Notes: generated by a model not told the origin, from the sequence alone. Numbered from the stretch's first letter, positions 37,841 to 46,198 are shown. The stretch: 64,000 nucleotides of DNA from Dyadobacter sp. CECT 9275 (GCF_907164905.1 NZ_CAJRAF010000001.1:1895001-1959000), one strand, 5' to 3'. A program made the numbers and translations.

Positions 37841-38367
37841 CATTTTCAGAAATCAAAATACGATTGCCATGCAAATTAAATATATCAAGGATCAGAAGAT
37901 AATGGTCAAACAGGCAGCCCTATTCAAACAATACAGGCATCAGTCTTTCTTGAGAGATATCTGACAAGGCTTTACATAGTGATTCTTAAGTGTGCCGGCT
38001 TAACTTTTACAGCAAACTAAAATCGGGGTGAGTCTGAAAAATCGCGCCCTGCGGCCGCTGCCGCAGGGCGGTTAATCGGTAGAAGCCTTATGGACAGCGG
38101 CCTTATCAGGGCCGCACGCATAAGGCTTATCGTTTCTTGTTAAAGGAGCAGTGTTTGTAAAAGTACTGCAAACGTCTCGTATGCTTTTCGATAGCATTAA
38201 AGCCAGAAAACTGTATAGTCGCTTTTAAACCTATCAAAACACAGGGGCAATTTTTTACTATTCATATCTAGAAATATCAAAATAGGCCTCTTCGATTTAA
38301 AAGCAACGGCAGTAGCAACCAAAGAAGCAAAAATTGTGGGTCAGCTAATCAGAGAATATCGTTGGTA
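37841..38367. other. non-coding stretch around the double hairpin
   Basis: 527 bp before the 3' end of the minus-strand oxidoreductase. Besides the GC-rich double hairpin it is A/T-rich. A plus-strand open stretch from about 38280 runs into the oxidoreductase gene on the opposite strand but matches nothing I recognise. Confidence 0.4.
38045..38128 (+). ncRNA. candidate structured RNA or REP-like element: GC-rich double hairpin
   Basis: Hairpin 1: CGCCCTGCGGC (38045-38055) pairs perfectly with GCCGCAGGGCG (38060-38070) over a CGCT loop. Hairpin 2: AAGCCTTAT (38083-38091) pairs with ATAAGGCTT (38120-38128) and encloses GCGGCC (38097-38102) paired with GGCCGC (38110-38115). The word GCCTTAT occurs twice (38085, 38100), so ATAAGGC could pair with either copy, giving two exclusive folds. 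The strand is unknown; + is used only for description. No T-run follows, so it is not a simple terminator. Confidence 0.5.
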
Positions 38368-39498
38368 TTATACGTCAGGCAGATTTCTGCTATGCGTTGA
38401 TGGAATTACCCATTGCTTTCGGGAGGAAGAAAAACGAATGTCATCAATCAGCTTATGCAGAATAACCGCATCGTCAAATGAAGGGGCTGAGTTAGTCCCA
38501 TGTAAAATGTCGCTTGCGATTCTGTTGTACATTTCTCTAACATTTGTATGAGGTCCAAAGGATTCCTCTTTATTATCAATATTGATCAGCTCTGGCTCCT
38601 GGCTTGACGGAGTATAATGGCTGATTGTAAAATCTGCCATCTGGGTGTGCCCGGTCTGGGCTTTAAGGACAATTTTCCCCTTCGACCCTTCTATCTCCCA
38701 AATAATAGCATCACCATTTACAGAATTAGCGCCCTGATAATTAATTGAAAATGGAGCTTCCTTATTTAGGTTTCCAATTACCGAGATGAAATCGGGAGCG
38801 TCAGCATCTATAAACTTGCCGGTGTCAAGTGCTTTAACTTTTGGGTATCGTGTGTGCACTATTGCGGACAAATCCCTGATATCTCCCAAAACATCACAGA
38901 CTGCCGCAAGTGTATGAGCAAAAGGAATGGTCAACAGATCAGCACCATTCTGCTTTTTTCGTAAATACTCCTCATTTTTTGTGTCGGTGATTGTATCACC
39001 CCAGGGAGCTGCCCAACCTCGTATGCTGCTCGACAGGATAGAGCCGATAAAATCATTTTTAATCAGATCAGCCGTTTTACGTATGGCCACAGAAACACGG
39101 GCCTGCGTTCCAGTAACAGCAATTACTGATCTTTCATGCGCCATTGCAGCTAATTCTTCTACTTCTGCCAGCGAGCGCCCGAGTGGCCACTCGCAATAGA
39201 CATGCTTCCCATGCGAGAGTATGGTCTTGATCGCATCGTAGTGCAACGGGACCCGGACTGTTACTACAATCAAATCAATTTCCTCAGATGAAGCCATTTC
39301 TTCAATACTGCCGAAAGCCAATGGAATCCGGCAGGCTTCGGCAGCAGCGCGCGAACTCTCCAGACTGGAATTCACGACACCCACTATTTCATATTGGTCA
39401 GTCAATTGACCAAGAGCGGGCAGATGCGCAACGGCAGCCCAACTCCTGCCCGCTTGCAGGCCAACAATTCCAACCCTTATTTTTGAACGATTTTGCAT
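38368..39498 (-). CDS. Gfo/Idh/MocA-family oxidoreductase (Gal80-like)
   Basis: 376-aa NAD(P)-dependent oxidoreductase. An N-terminal Rossmann domain (RVGIVGLQAGRSWAAVAHLPA) is followed by the EKP-like position HVYCEWPLGRSLAEVEEL, where Glu-Trp-Pro replaces Glu-Lys-Pro as in Gal80-like members, and by a C-terminal alpha/beta dimer domain. The Trp at the usual catalytic Lys suggests a changed or regulatory role. It is divergent from an hxlR gene with a shared 139-bp control region holding two palindromes. The substrate is unknown. Confidence 0.82.
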   Translation of the reverse strand: MQNRSKIRVGIVGLQAGRSWAAVAHLPALGQLTDQYEIVGVVNSSLESSRAAAEACRIPLAFGSIEEMASSEEIDLIVVTVRVPLHYDAIKTILSHGKHVYCEWPLGRSLAEVEELAAMAHERSVIAVTGTQARVSVAIRKTADLIKNDFIGSILSSSIRGWAAPWGDTITDTKNEEYLRKKQNGADLLTIPFAHTLAAVCDVLGDIRDLSAIVHTRYPKVKALDTGKFIDADAPDFISVIGNLNKEAPFSINYQGANSVNGDAIIWEIEGSKGKIVLKAQTGHTQMADFTISHYTPSSQEPELINIDNKEESFGPHTNVREMYNRIASDILHGTNSAPSFDDAVILHKLIDDIRFSSSRKQWVIPSTHSRNLPDV

Positions 39499-39551
39499 TT
39501 TTGCTTTTTGTTTACAAAGTTCACATCAGTAACTAGGGCAGTCAATAAGAG

Positions 39552-39584
39552 GGAATATATTCCTACGGGGATAATTTTGTCCCC
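39552..39584. promoter_or_regulatory. two palindromic operators in the hxlR / oxidoreductase divergent region
   Basis: GGAATATATTCC (39552-39563) is a perfect 12-bp palindrome. GGGGATAATTTTGTCCCC (39567-39584) is an imperfect 18-bp palindrome matching the operator near the second hxlR gene (GGGATAAwTTTrTCCC core). Probable HxlR-type binding sites. Confidence 0.65.
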
Positions 39585-39637
39585 TATATGCCTGTTGTGA
39601 ATCTATGCTTATTTTTGTAATTAAGACAAAAAAGAAG

Positions 39638-40003
39638 ATGTACGAAAAAAAAATGCCCCTGCCGCTCGAATGTGGCCTGGCGATGACAAAAGAAATACTG
39701 GGTGGCAAGTGGAAACCAAATTTATTACTGGCTATATCAATAGGGATCAACCGCCCAAGCCAGTTACACCGCGAGATTCCACAGTCAACCAAGCGGGTTT
39801 TAAATCTGCAGTTGAAGGAACTGGAAGAATTCGAAATGATTGAAAAGAAAATTTATCATCAGCTACCACCCAAGGTAGAATATCGCCTTACCGAGCGCGG
39901 AGAAACACTGATGCCTATATTAAGACAAATGAACGAATGGGGGGATAACAATCGCTCATTTATCAAGAGTGTTATCCTGAAAAGATCAAAAGCACTGGAT
40001 TAA
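39638..40003 (+). CDS. HxlR-family transcriptional regulator 1
   Basis: About 121 aa from ATG 39638 (MYEKKMPLPLECGLAMTKEI); an in-frame ATG at 39605 is less likely. It is a winged helix-turn-helix protein: ILGGKWKPNLLLAI, then RPSQLHREIPQSTKRVLNLQ (recognition helix) and the wing KIYHQLPPKVEYRLTERG. HxlR proteins sense electrophiles or redox changes, often through an N-terminal Cys; here Cys12 lies in LECG. It is divergent from the Gfo/Idh oxidoreductase, its likely target. Confidence 0.87.
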   Translation: MYEKKMPLPLECGLAMTKEILGGKWKPNLLLAISIGINRPSQLHREIPQSTKRVLNLQLKELEEFEMIEKKIYHQLPPKVEYRLTERGETLMPILRQMNEWGDNNRSFIKSVILKRSKALD

Positions 40004-40164
40004 CCATTTGGCTGCCTGGCCCACCAGGAAAAATTCGTAATGCGCCAAATCCCTTTTTTCTCTTAAATTCCAATAAGGTTTGGGCGGGTAAGACAATTTT
40101 TTATGACATTGACAAATTCGACAGTCAAGTCAAGTAAGCTGATATTGGTGAAGTAAGCATTGGC

Positions 40165-40226
40165 AAAATGTACCTGTGTCATCAACTTTTGTCCATTCTT
40201 TCCCATATTTCAACCTGTCAATTTTG
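40165..40226 (+). promoter_or_regulatory. conserved promoter module, copy 1
   Basis: AAAATGTAC (40165), TTTTGTCCATTCTT (40187), TTCAAC (40209) and TTTG (40223) recur at near-identical spacing at 44206-44267 upstream of the hydrolase gene. It lies 58 bp before the condensation-domain pseudogene. Probably a shared activator site; the AraC regulator at 45344 is a candidate. Confidence 0.6.
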
Positions 40227-40283
40227 CATTCAGTTTAAGGGACGCAATTCAAAACCGCCCCTGTCATCTTAACTCAATGCAAA

Positions 40284-41515
40284 ATGAAAGGACAACAGAA
40301 CCGCACATTAGGTGCATTCGAAAAAGCGTTTTGGCTTCTGGACCAAATTGACTCCAAAGACTTCGCCCTGGCCGCGGACATTTCCGGTACACAGCCCGTT
40401 GAAAAATGGAGTAAGGCCGTCGACATGGCACAACAACGCCATCCAAACCTTTCTGTGAGCGTTGTGCCGGATGAACTTTCCCGGCCCACATTGCAGCATG
40501 TAAACAACCTGCACATTCCACTGCGTGTGGTGCATGCAGAGCCGGATTACCGCTGGGAGCAGGAAGTTGAAAAGGAACTTTCTGTAAGATTTAATACCGA
40601 AGAAGGCCCGCTATTAAGAGTTGTTTTGGTACAAAAAACAGATAGCATCGTTTTGATCCTGTCTGCAAACCACACTGTGGCAGATGGAACATCTTTAAGC
40701 TATTTGACGCGGGACATTTTACTGGCCGTCACTGGAAACGAACTTGAACTCATGGAGGCACAGGTGTTTAACGACGAAACGCTTTGGTTGCCGGAAGACC
40801 TGCCAACAGAGATGGTAAAACAGGTGCCAAAGCTGAAAATGAAGACGGATATTGTTAATCCATTGGTTTCCTCGCACCGCTTTTCTGAAAGCACAACGCA
40901 CATATTGTTGAACGTGCGCGACAAGAAAACACAAGCGTACACGGCGCCATTTGTGCGACCGTTTTAATAGCGTCGAGGAATCTGCGGCCAGAATGGGACG
41001 ATACAAGAATGGAATTGGTTTCACCCATTTGAACCAGAGGGGCCCTGAATCTGGACGATAATTTTGGGTTGAACATTACTACCCATTCTGTGTTTTTTGA
41101 AAACCAGCGGTATTTATCTTTCTGGGATTTGGCAAGACTAGCAAAAGCAGGGCTCGCCGGGACCAGTTCCGTTGAATATACAACAGGTTATTTGTCTTTT
41201 TTCCGGGACATTGTTTTTGGCACAATGATATGCAGCAAATGCTGGATGCACTAAAACAGGCATTTAATCATCACATTATGGTTGCCAATCTGGTCAGAGT
41301 CAGATATAGTACCGATTTCGGTTCATTGAAACTGAAAGCACTGTATGGCCCAATGGTGCGTTCGGGCAAAGGAATGGAACAGACGATCGGGGCATTAACG
41401 ACCAACGGCTCGCTCTGCCTCACTAATACGAGCGACACACCAATTCCCGGCTTACTTGCAGAAATAGAGCATATTTTGGCAAAGGCATGCCAGGGAAATT
41501 TGGTTACTAAGGCTG
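40284..41515 (+). pseudogene. condensation-domain acyltransferase, decayed
   Basis: Three frames join into one condensation-domain protein of about 400 aa. Part 1 (40284 to about 40920) carries the active-site variant NHTVADGTSL (HHxxxDG motif). A frameshift follows, then TSVHGAICATVLIASRNLRP, a TGA stop at 41030-41032, LDDNFGLNITTHSVFFENQR and YTTGYLSFFRDIVFG. A one-base loss near 41225 leads to DMQQMLDALKQAF and MVRSGKGMEQTIGALTTNGS. Family members act as NRPS condensation or alcohol/acyl transferases. With two frameshifts and a nonsense codon it cannot make the full enzyme. It ends against the decayed hxlR on the other strand. Confidence 0.8.
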
Positions 41516-41863
41516 AATGTTCTTTTCGATCAGCGTCCGTAAACGCTGATCATGCTCGTCGCCCCACTGCCCGATGGCGCCTATGACAGGAATGAGCGAC
41601 TTTCCGAATTCGGTAAGGAAATACTCGACTTTGGGCGGGACTACGGGGTAGATGATTTTTTCAACGAGTTCGTGATTCTCGAGTTCTTTTAATTGCACAT
41701 TCAACACCCGGCTGGACGCTCCCGGAATTTTTCGTTGCAGCTCGCTGGGGCGTTGAAAGCCTTCGATGATAAACCACAAAAGCCGCATTTTCCATACAGC
41801 ACTTCACCAATCAGGTCGAGCCCCGCAATTCAGGTTGGGCATTGTCTTTCTTTCGTACATCAT
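41507..41863 (-). pseudogene. HxlR-family regulator 2, disrupted
   Basis: From ATG 41863/41860 the protein begins MYERKTMPNLNCG, but an extra G in the GGGG run (plus-strand 41821-41824) shifts frame to a TGA. In the shifted frame LDLIGEVLYGK is readable. Loss of one 7-bp TGGAAAA repeat (now single at 41788-41794) returns the frame, giving MRLLWFIIEGFQRPSELQRK and a normal HxlR C-terminus. The +1 and -7 changes together keep the reading phase, but the stop between them kills the gene unless a downstream start is used (93-aa frame lacking the first helix). It is divergent from an SDR gene. Confidence 0.8.
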
Positions 41864-41894
41864 GCAAATATAAACATATGCTCGCATCGGTTTA

Positions 41895-41916
41895 ATAGGG
41901 ATAAATTTATCCCTAT
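41895..41916. promoter_or_regulatory. 22-bp perfect palindromic operator
   Basis: The half-site ATAGGGATAAA is followed by its exact complement. It lies between the decayed hxlR (start 41863) and the SDR gene (start 41989). It shares the core with the operator at 39567-39584, so regulator 1 might now act on both. Confidence 0.75.
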
Positions 41917-41988
41917 CTGAATCGTATTTCCCTACTTGTCAGAAAGTAGCATTGTGCTGAAATTTGTCCTGAACAAATCAACACGGTT

Positions 41989-42777
41989 ATGGAATTTAAT
42001 TTTGAAAACGAATTGAAAGATAAAATTGCCCTGGTAACCGGAGGCAGTAAAGGCGCTGGAAAAGCCATCGCCGATCGCCTTCTAAAAGCAGGCGCAACGG
42101 TAATCATTACGGCGAGAAACAAGCCGGAAGAAGAAAATGAAAACACCCATTTCATAGCGGCAGATTTAAGCAAACCGGAAGGAACGCAAAAAGTAGTAGA
42201 TGAAATACTTCAAAAATTCGGTCGTCTGGATATTTTAATTAACAATTTATGCGGCTCAGAAACACCCGGAGGTGGTTTTGCGGTACTTTCTGATGAAGAT
42301 TGGGAATCGTCGTTTCAAACCAATCTTTTAGCGCCCGTCCGGTTAGACCGCGGCTTTTTACCCGGAATGATCAGCCAGGGCAATGGGGTTATTATCCACA
42401 TTGCATCTATTCAGGCTAAATTGCCATTATACGATTCCACTTTGCTTTACGCAGCGGCAAAAGCAGCTTTGGTGAATTATAGCAAAAGCTTATCAAATGA
42501 AGTGGCGCCTAAAGGTGTGCGCGTACTCACCGTATCGCCAGGCTGGATCATGACCATCGCATCGGCCAGAATGATGGAGCGTATCGCTGAGAGCTCAGGC
42601 GGCAGCGTTGAACAGGCGGCCAGCGGCGTTATGGATGCCCTTGGGGGCATTCCTTTCGGCAGAGCTGCCTGGCCACAGGAAGTTGCAGAACTTGTCGGCT
42701 TCCTCGTATCACCCAGGGCTGCCTACCTCACCGGCACTGAATACGTAATCGACGGCGGCACCATTCCCACGCTTTAA
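41989..42777 (+). CDS. short-chain dehydrogenase/reductase
   Basis: 262-aa classical SDR. Cofactor motif TGGSKGAGKA, ILINNLCGS (in place of NNAG), Ser in IHIASIQAK, and catalytic YAAAKAAL. The C-terminus is SPRAAYLTGTEYVIDGG. A cytoplasmic NAD(P)H-dependent oxidoreductase of unknown substrate. It is divergent from the broken hxlR, its probable former repressor, with the 22-bp palindrome between them, so it may now be derepressed. The next gene, an NTF2-like protein, follows by 66 bp. Confidence 0.88.
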   Translation: MEFNFENELKDKIALVTGGSKGAGKAIADRLLKAGATVIITARNKPEEENENTHFIAADLSKPEGTQKVVDEILQKFGRLDILINNLCGSETPGGGFAVLSDEDWESSFQTNLLAPVRLDRGFLPGMISQGNGVIIHIASIQAKLPLYDSTLLYAAAKAALVNYSKSLSNEVAPKGVRVLTVSPGWIMTIASARMMERIAESSGGSVEQAASGVMDALGGIPFGRAAWPQEVAELVGFLVSPRAAYLTGTEYVIDGGTIPTL

Positions 42778-42843
42778 GGCAGCATTTACAATCTGATATC
42801 AAAACAAAAACACTTTTTTTTATCAACATCAACATTCATAATC

Positions 42844-43167
42844 ATGAAACTTCCAGAAAATATAGCCGGCTTTATTAAGGCGCAAAACGACTTAGACAGC
42901 ACAGCATTTGCCAATTACTTTACAGCACAAGCAACCGTTTCCGACGAAGGAGCGTCCTATTCGGGTAGAGAGGAAATTAAGCAGTGGATACAAGCGGCGA
43001 CTGAAAAGTATAACATGCAGTTGACGCCCATTGATTTTACACAAACCGGCTCAAAACGAAAACTTACGGTAGAAGTAAGCGGCAGATTTCCGGCTAGTCC
43101 AATCGTGATGAATTATCACCTTGAGCTGGACGGTTCTTCTATCAGTTCGTTGAAGATTACGGATTAA
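42844..43167 (+). CDS. SnoaL/NTF2-like small protein
   Basis: 107-aa protein with the NTF2-like fold pattern: an N-terminal helix and DSTAFANYFTAQATVSDEGA, EEIKQWIQAATEKYNMQLTP, and closing strands FPASPIVMNYHLELDGSSIS. Such proteins often partner with SDR genes in nuclear-transport-factor-2-like pairs (isomerase or cyclase type or unknown). It is co-directional with the SDR and ends at a strong terminator. Confidence 0.75.
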   Translation: MKLPENIAGFIKAQNDLDSTAFANYFTAQATVSDEGASYSGREEIKQWIQAATEKYNMQLTPIDFTQTGSKRKLTVEVSGRFPASPIVMNYHLELDGSSISSLKITD

Positions 43168-43182
43168 AAGTTTAGTATTCAA

Positions 43183-43237
43183 ATTCGCAGGAATGCTTTG
43201 ACTCAACCTGTAAACGGCATTCCTGCGAATACTTTTT
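43183..43237 (+). terminator. terminator after the NTF2-like gene
   Basis: 14-bp perfect stem ATTCGCAGGAATGC (43183-43196) with GCATTCCTGCGAAT (43217-43230), then ACTTTTTT. Confidence 0.88.
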
Positions 43238-43260
43238 TAGCTCCAATATTGAAAATATTT

Positions 43261-44190
43261 ATGACCAGAAAATTGCAGTTTAAATTGTCGATTGCAGCTT
43301 TTATGGTGCTGTGTTTTTCAACTTTTACATTTGCACAAAAGTTGAATTCCTCTCTTCAAAAAGATCCTTCTCAACGAATTCAAATTGCACCTGAAAGCGT
43401 TTTTAAAAGTTTCCGGGAGGCTGGAATGAAACCGGTTAACCATACGTTGACTCCAGCTGAAAAAGAGAAAGTAAATAAAGCTTTTGCGTATTTGACACCA
43501 CTGCATCAGCGCATTTTGAAACAACATCTGCAAAGCATCAGCTTCATGGATAACATGCCGAACACGGCATTAACCTCACCTGTTGATTCTGTCGACGGAT
43601 CGAAAATGTTCAACATTACTTTCCGGGCAAGCTTACTGGACGAGAACATTTCGCAATGGGCCACATGGAAAGAAAATACTTGTTTCATTCAGGAAACTGA
43701 TTCCAGTTATAAGGTGCGCGTCGAAGCAGGCAAGCTGGACGGGATCATTTATGTGCTGTTGCACGAGGCCACACACATTATCGATGTGGTCACAAACATT
43801 ACCCCGCATCAGAACGAACCAAACGCAGCTGTAAAATCGACCGCGTTTACAAAAGACATCTGGCGTCTGATGAATCTGCCTTCTGATCCATACATCAATT
43901 CTCTGCTGGAACAAACCCGTTTCCGGAGCGGAAAACCAGTACCGATCAGCCTGGCGCCTGATGTTTATAGCCGGCTCTCGAAAACGCCGTTTCCTTCTTT
44001 ATACGCAATGACGGCGTGGTCTGAGGATATCGCCGAGCTTGCAACCATTTATCACCTGACGACCAAGCTAAATCAGCCATTTTATATTGTCGTTATCAAA
44101 AACAATGTGGAGCTGGCGCGGTTTGAACCCATGAAAAATGTGCTGGTCAGGCAGCGATTGGATCAACTTTCGACCTTTTACAAGCCATAA
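43261..44190 (+). CDS. secreted HExxH-type putative metallopeptidase
   Basis: 309 aa from ATG 43261 (signal peptide MTRKLQFKLSIAAF...FTFAQ). The in-frame ORF start at 43198 falls inside the terminator and is rejected. A zinc-peptidase-like motif IYVLLHEATHIIDVV (His-Glu-x-x-His) lies near residue 170, with further conserved-looking acidic residues at SEDIAELATIYHL about 100 residues later, a possible third ligand. I do not recognise a named family. It is secreted or periplasmic and monocistronic between two terminated genes. Confidence 0.6.
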   Translation: MTRKLQFKLSIAAFMVLCFSTFTFAQKLNSSLQKDPSQRIQIAPESVFKSFREAGMKPVNHTLTPAEKEKVNKAFAYLTPLHQRILKQHLQSISFMDNMPNTALTSPVDSVDGSKMFNITFRASLLDENISQWATWKENTCFIQETDSSYKVRVEAGKLDGIIYVLLHEATHIIDVVTNITPHQNEPNAAVKSTAFTKDIWRLMNLPSDPYINSLLEQTRFRSGKPVPISLAPDVYSRLSKTPFPSLYAMTAWSEDIAELATIYHLTTKLNQPFYIVVIKNNVELARFEPMKNVLVRQRLDQLSTFYKP

Positions 44191-44205
44191 TTTCACCTGT
44201 CGGGA

Positions 44206-44267
44206 AAAATGTACAAGGAGCATTGCCTTTTATCCATTCTTCCGGGCCGTTTCAACTGCCACCTTTG
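44206..44267 (+). promoter_or_regulatory. conserved promoter module, copy 2
   Basis: Same ordered words as at 40165-40226: AAAATGTAC (44206), TTTTATCCATTCTT (44228), TTCAAC (44251) and TTTG (44264). The spacing from the first word is 22, 45 and 58, against 22, 44 and 58 in copy 1. It lies 72 bp before the alpha/beta hydrolase start. Confidence 0.6.
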
Positions 44268-44338
44268 TAATGTCAAAACGAAACGACAATCTACTAACGG
44301 TTAGCAGATTAACTTAAAAATTCAAACTTACTACTCAG

Positions 44339-45244
44339 ATGAAAACCATTGCCTTGACCATCGCATTCCTATTCACTTTTATCCAAAGTCAATTCCTTTT
44401 CGCACAAACACGCAAGCCCGCATCACTGGGAAGAGAAGAATACATTGAAGTTGAGAAAAATGTAAAACTGCAGGTGATTGACCTCGGCGAAGGACAGCCC
44501 GTTGTCCTCATCCACGGATGGCCGCTGAACAATGAGATGTACGAATATCAATACCAATATCTGGTGGAGAAAGGGTTCAGGGTCATCGGCATTTCCCTCC
44601 GCGGTTTTGGAAAATCAGACAGACCTTACGGAAAATATGACTTCGATACTTTCTCCGACGACATCAAAGTGGTTTTGGAAAAATTGAAAATCGAAAACGC
44701 AACTCTGGGCGGATTTTCAATGGGAAGTGCGGTAACATTGCACTTTATTACCAAATATAATGGCGCTCATATCAAAAAGTTAGCCGTATTCGGCGCAACC
44801 GGCCCGTCATGGAAACAACGTGAAGGCCATCCTTACGGCATCACGGATCAGGGCGCAACGGACCTTATCAAACAAACCAAAACCAATCGGGAGCAACTCG
44901 TAGCAGGCTTTGGAAAAGCATTTGAAGGACAGGAAGGCGGACTTTCACCGGAATCCATCAAATGGCTGGAAAGCATTAATCTGAATGCATCACCTTACGC
45001 TACTACTCAGGCCATTACAGCATTAGGTGACCTGGATCTTCGTCCTGTGCTTGGGAAAATCAAAATGCCAGTAGCGATATTCCACGGCATAAACGACAAA
45101 TTGTGTGACTTCGCTCAGGCAGAACAGCTCAACAAAGCCATCAAAGGTTCTTACATTGTAAAATTTGAAAAAGGCGGTCACGGGTTTTTTATTGAAGAGA
45201 TGGATAAATTCAACTCCGAACTTGAAAAATTTGCAAGAAACTAA
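44339..45244 (+). CDS. secreted alpha/beta hydrolase
   Basis: 301 aa with a signal peptide (FIQSQFLFAQ). The alpha/beta-hydrolase fold shows the oxyanion segment VLIHGWPLN, nucleophile elbow GGFSMGSAV (Ser), acid in HGINDKLCDF and His in FEKGGHGFFIE. Closest in feel to non-haem chloroperoxidase/esterase proteins. It carries the repeated promoter module upstream and ends at a terminator. The AraC gene directly downstream is a plausible regulator. Substrate unknown. Confidence 0.87.
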   Translation: MKTIALTIAFLFTFIQSQFLFAQTRKPASLGREEYIEVEKNVKLQVIDLGEGQPVVLIHGWPLNNEMYEYQYQYLVEKGFRVIGISLRGFGKSDRPYGKYDFDTFSDDIKVVLEKLKIENATLGGFSMGSAVTLHFITKYNGAHIKKLAVFGATGPSWKQREGHPYGITDQGATDLIKQTKTNREQLVAGFGKAFEGQEGGLSPESIKWLESINLNASPYATTQAITALGDLDLRPVLGKIKMPVAIFHGINDKLCDFAQAEQLNKAIKGSYIVKFEKGGHGFFIEEMDKFNSELEKFARN

Positions 45245-45256
45245 ATAAATGATTTC

Positions 45257-45292
45257 ACCTGTGAAGCAAATCAAAGCTTCACAGGTTTTTTT
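45257..45292 (+). terminator. terminator after the hydrolase gene
   Basis: 11-bp perfect stem ACCTGTGAAGC / GCTTCACAGGT with an 8-base loop, followed by seven Ts. Confidence 0.9.
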
Positions 45293-45343
45293 ATATATTT
45301 TGAAACAAAAAGGAATCCTGCAATTTAAAAAGCGTTTACAGCC

Positions 45344-46198
45344 ATGAGTACAACCATTTTCGACAACAATTTAAAGATACTTGGATTGCTGCATGTAAGC
45401 CAGCAGCAAATGGACTTGATCAATGGGCCTGCTTATAAGGAATATATCAAGATTCTGTATCTGCCCGCTGGCTACAAACTGAGAGTGGATTTTGCCTCTT
45501 ACGACACACAGCGACCCACATTGTTTTTTGTCAGTCCTAATCAATTTCTTGAATTAGAAACAACTGGTGAGCAAAGCGGTTATTTCATTTTCTACAACCG
45601 CGATTTTTACTGTATTCAGATTCATGATCAGGAAGTTGCTTGTGATGGGCTGTTGTTTAATAACATCCGGAATATGCCTAAAGTGGAGCTTTCGGAAACT
45701 GAAAACACTTTCCTCGGAGGCCTATTCATGGAAATGATACAGGAATTCAATCTCAATGACAGTTCCCTGGAAGAAATGGTCAGGACGTATCTCAAACAAT
45801 TGCTCATTCGCGCGACACGCTCATGGAAAAGGCAACATTTGACCAATGATGTGACTGATCAGCAAAGTGACCTGGAATTTTTTCGCAAATTTACCCGACT
45901 CGTGGAAGAGCATTATAAATACAAACACGCCGTCGCCGATTACGCGGATTTTCTATGCATGGCACCGAAAACGATCACACACAAATTCAACCGCATGCGA
46001 CTGCCGCAGCCTAATGAGGTGATTAAAAACCGCATTATCCTGGAAGCGAAACGCCTGTTAGTTCATACTTCGTTAACAGCAAAAGAAATTGCCTACGAAC
46101 TCGGTTATAATGACCCAGCATATTTTAGTAGGCTGTTTCAGACGAAAACTGGTGAATCTCCATCGGGTTTCCGGGCTAACTTTTCGAGTTCGTTTTAA
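45344..46198 (+). CDS. AraC-family transcriptional regulator
   Basis: 284 aa. An N-terminal sensing domain (about 1-180) has no clear ligand. The C-terminal AraC DNA-binding domain shows YADFLCMAPKTITHKFNRMR and TAKEIAYELGYNDPAYFSRL, then FQTKTGESPSGFR. It follows the hydrolase gene after a terminator and overlaps the convergent hxlR by 4 bp at the 3' end. It is a candidate binder of the promoter module seen at 40165 and 44206. Confidence 0.85.
   Translation: MSTTIFDNNLKILGLLHVSQQQMDLINGPAYKEYIKILYLPAGYKLRVDFASYDTQRPTLFFVSPNQFLELETTGEQSGYFIFYNRDFYCIQIHDQEVACDGLLFNNIRNMPKVELSETENTFLGGLFMEMIQEFNLNDSSLEEMVRTYLKQLLIRATRSWKRQHLTNDVTDQQSDLEFFRKFTRLVEEHYKYKHAVADYADFLCMAPKTITHKFNRMRLPQPNEVIKNRIILEAKRLLVHTSLTAKEIAYELGYNDPAYFSRLFQTKTGESPSGFRANFSSSF

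Noticed and set aside
38336..38551. 71-aa plus-strand frame before and over the oxidoreductase 3' end
   Set aside because: GTG-started, overlaps a solid minus-strand gene for most of its length, and matches no family.
43198..43260. Upstream start of the HEATH-motif protein
   Set aside because: These codons sit in the terminator hairpin of the previous gene, and the signal peptide starts at 43261.
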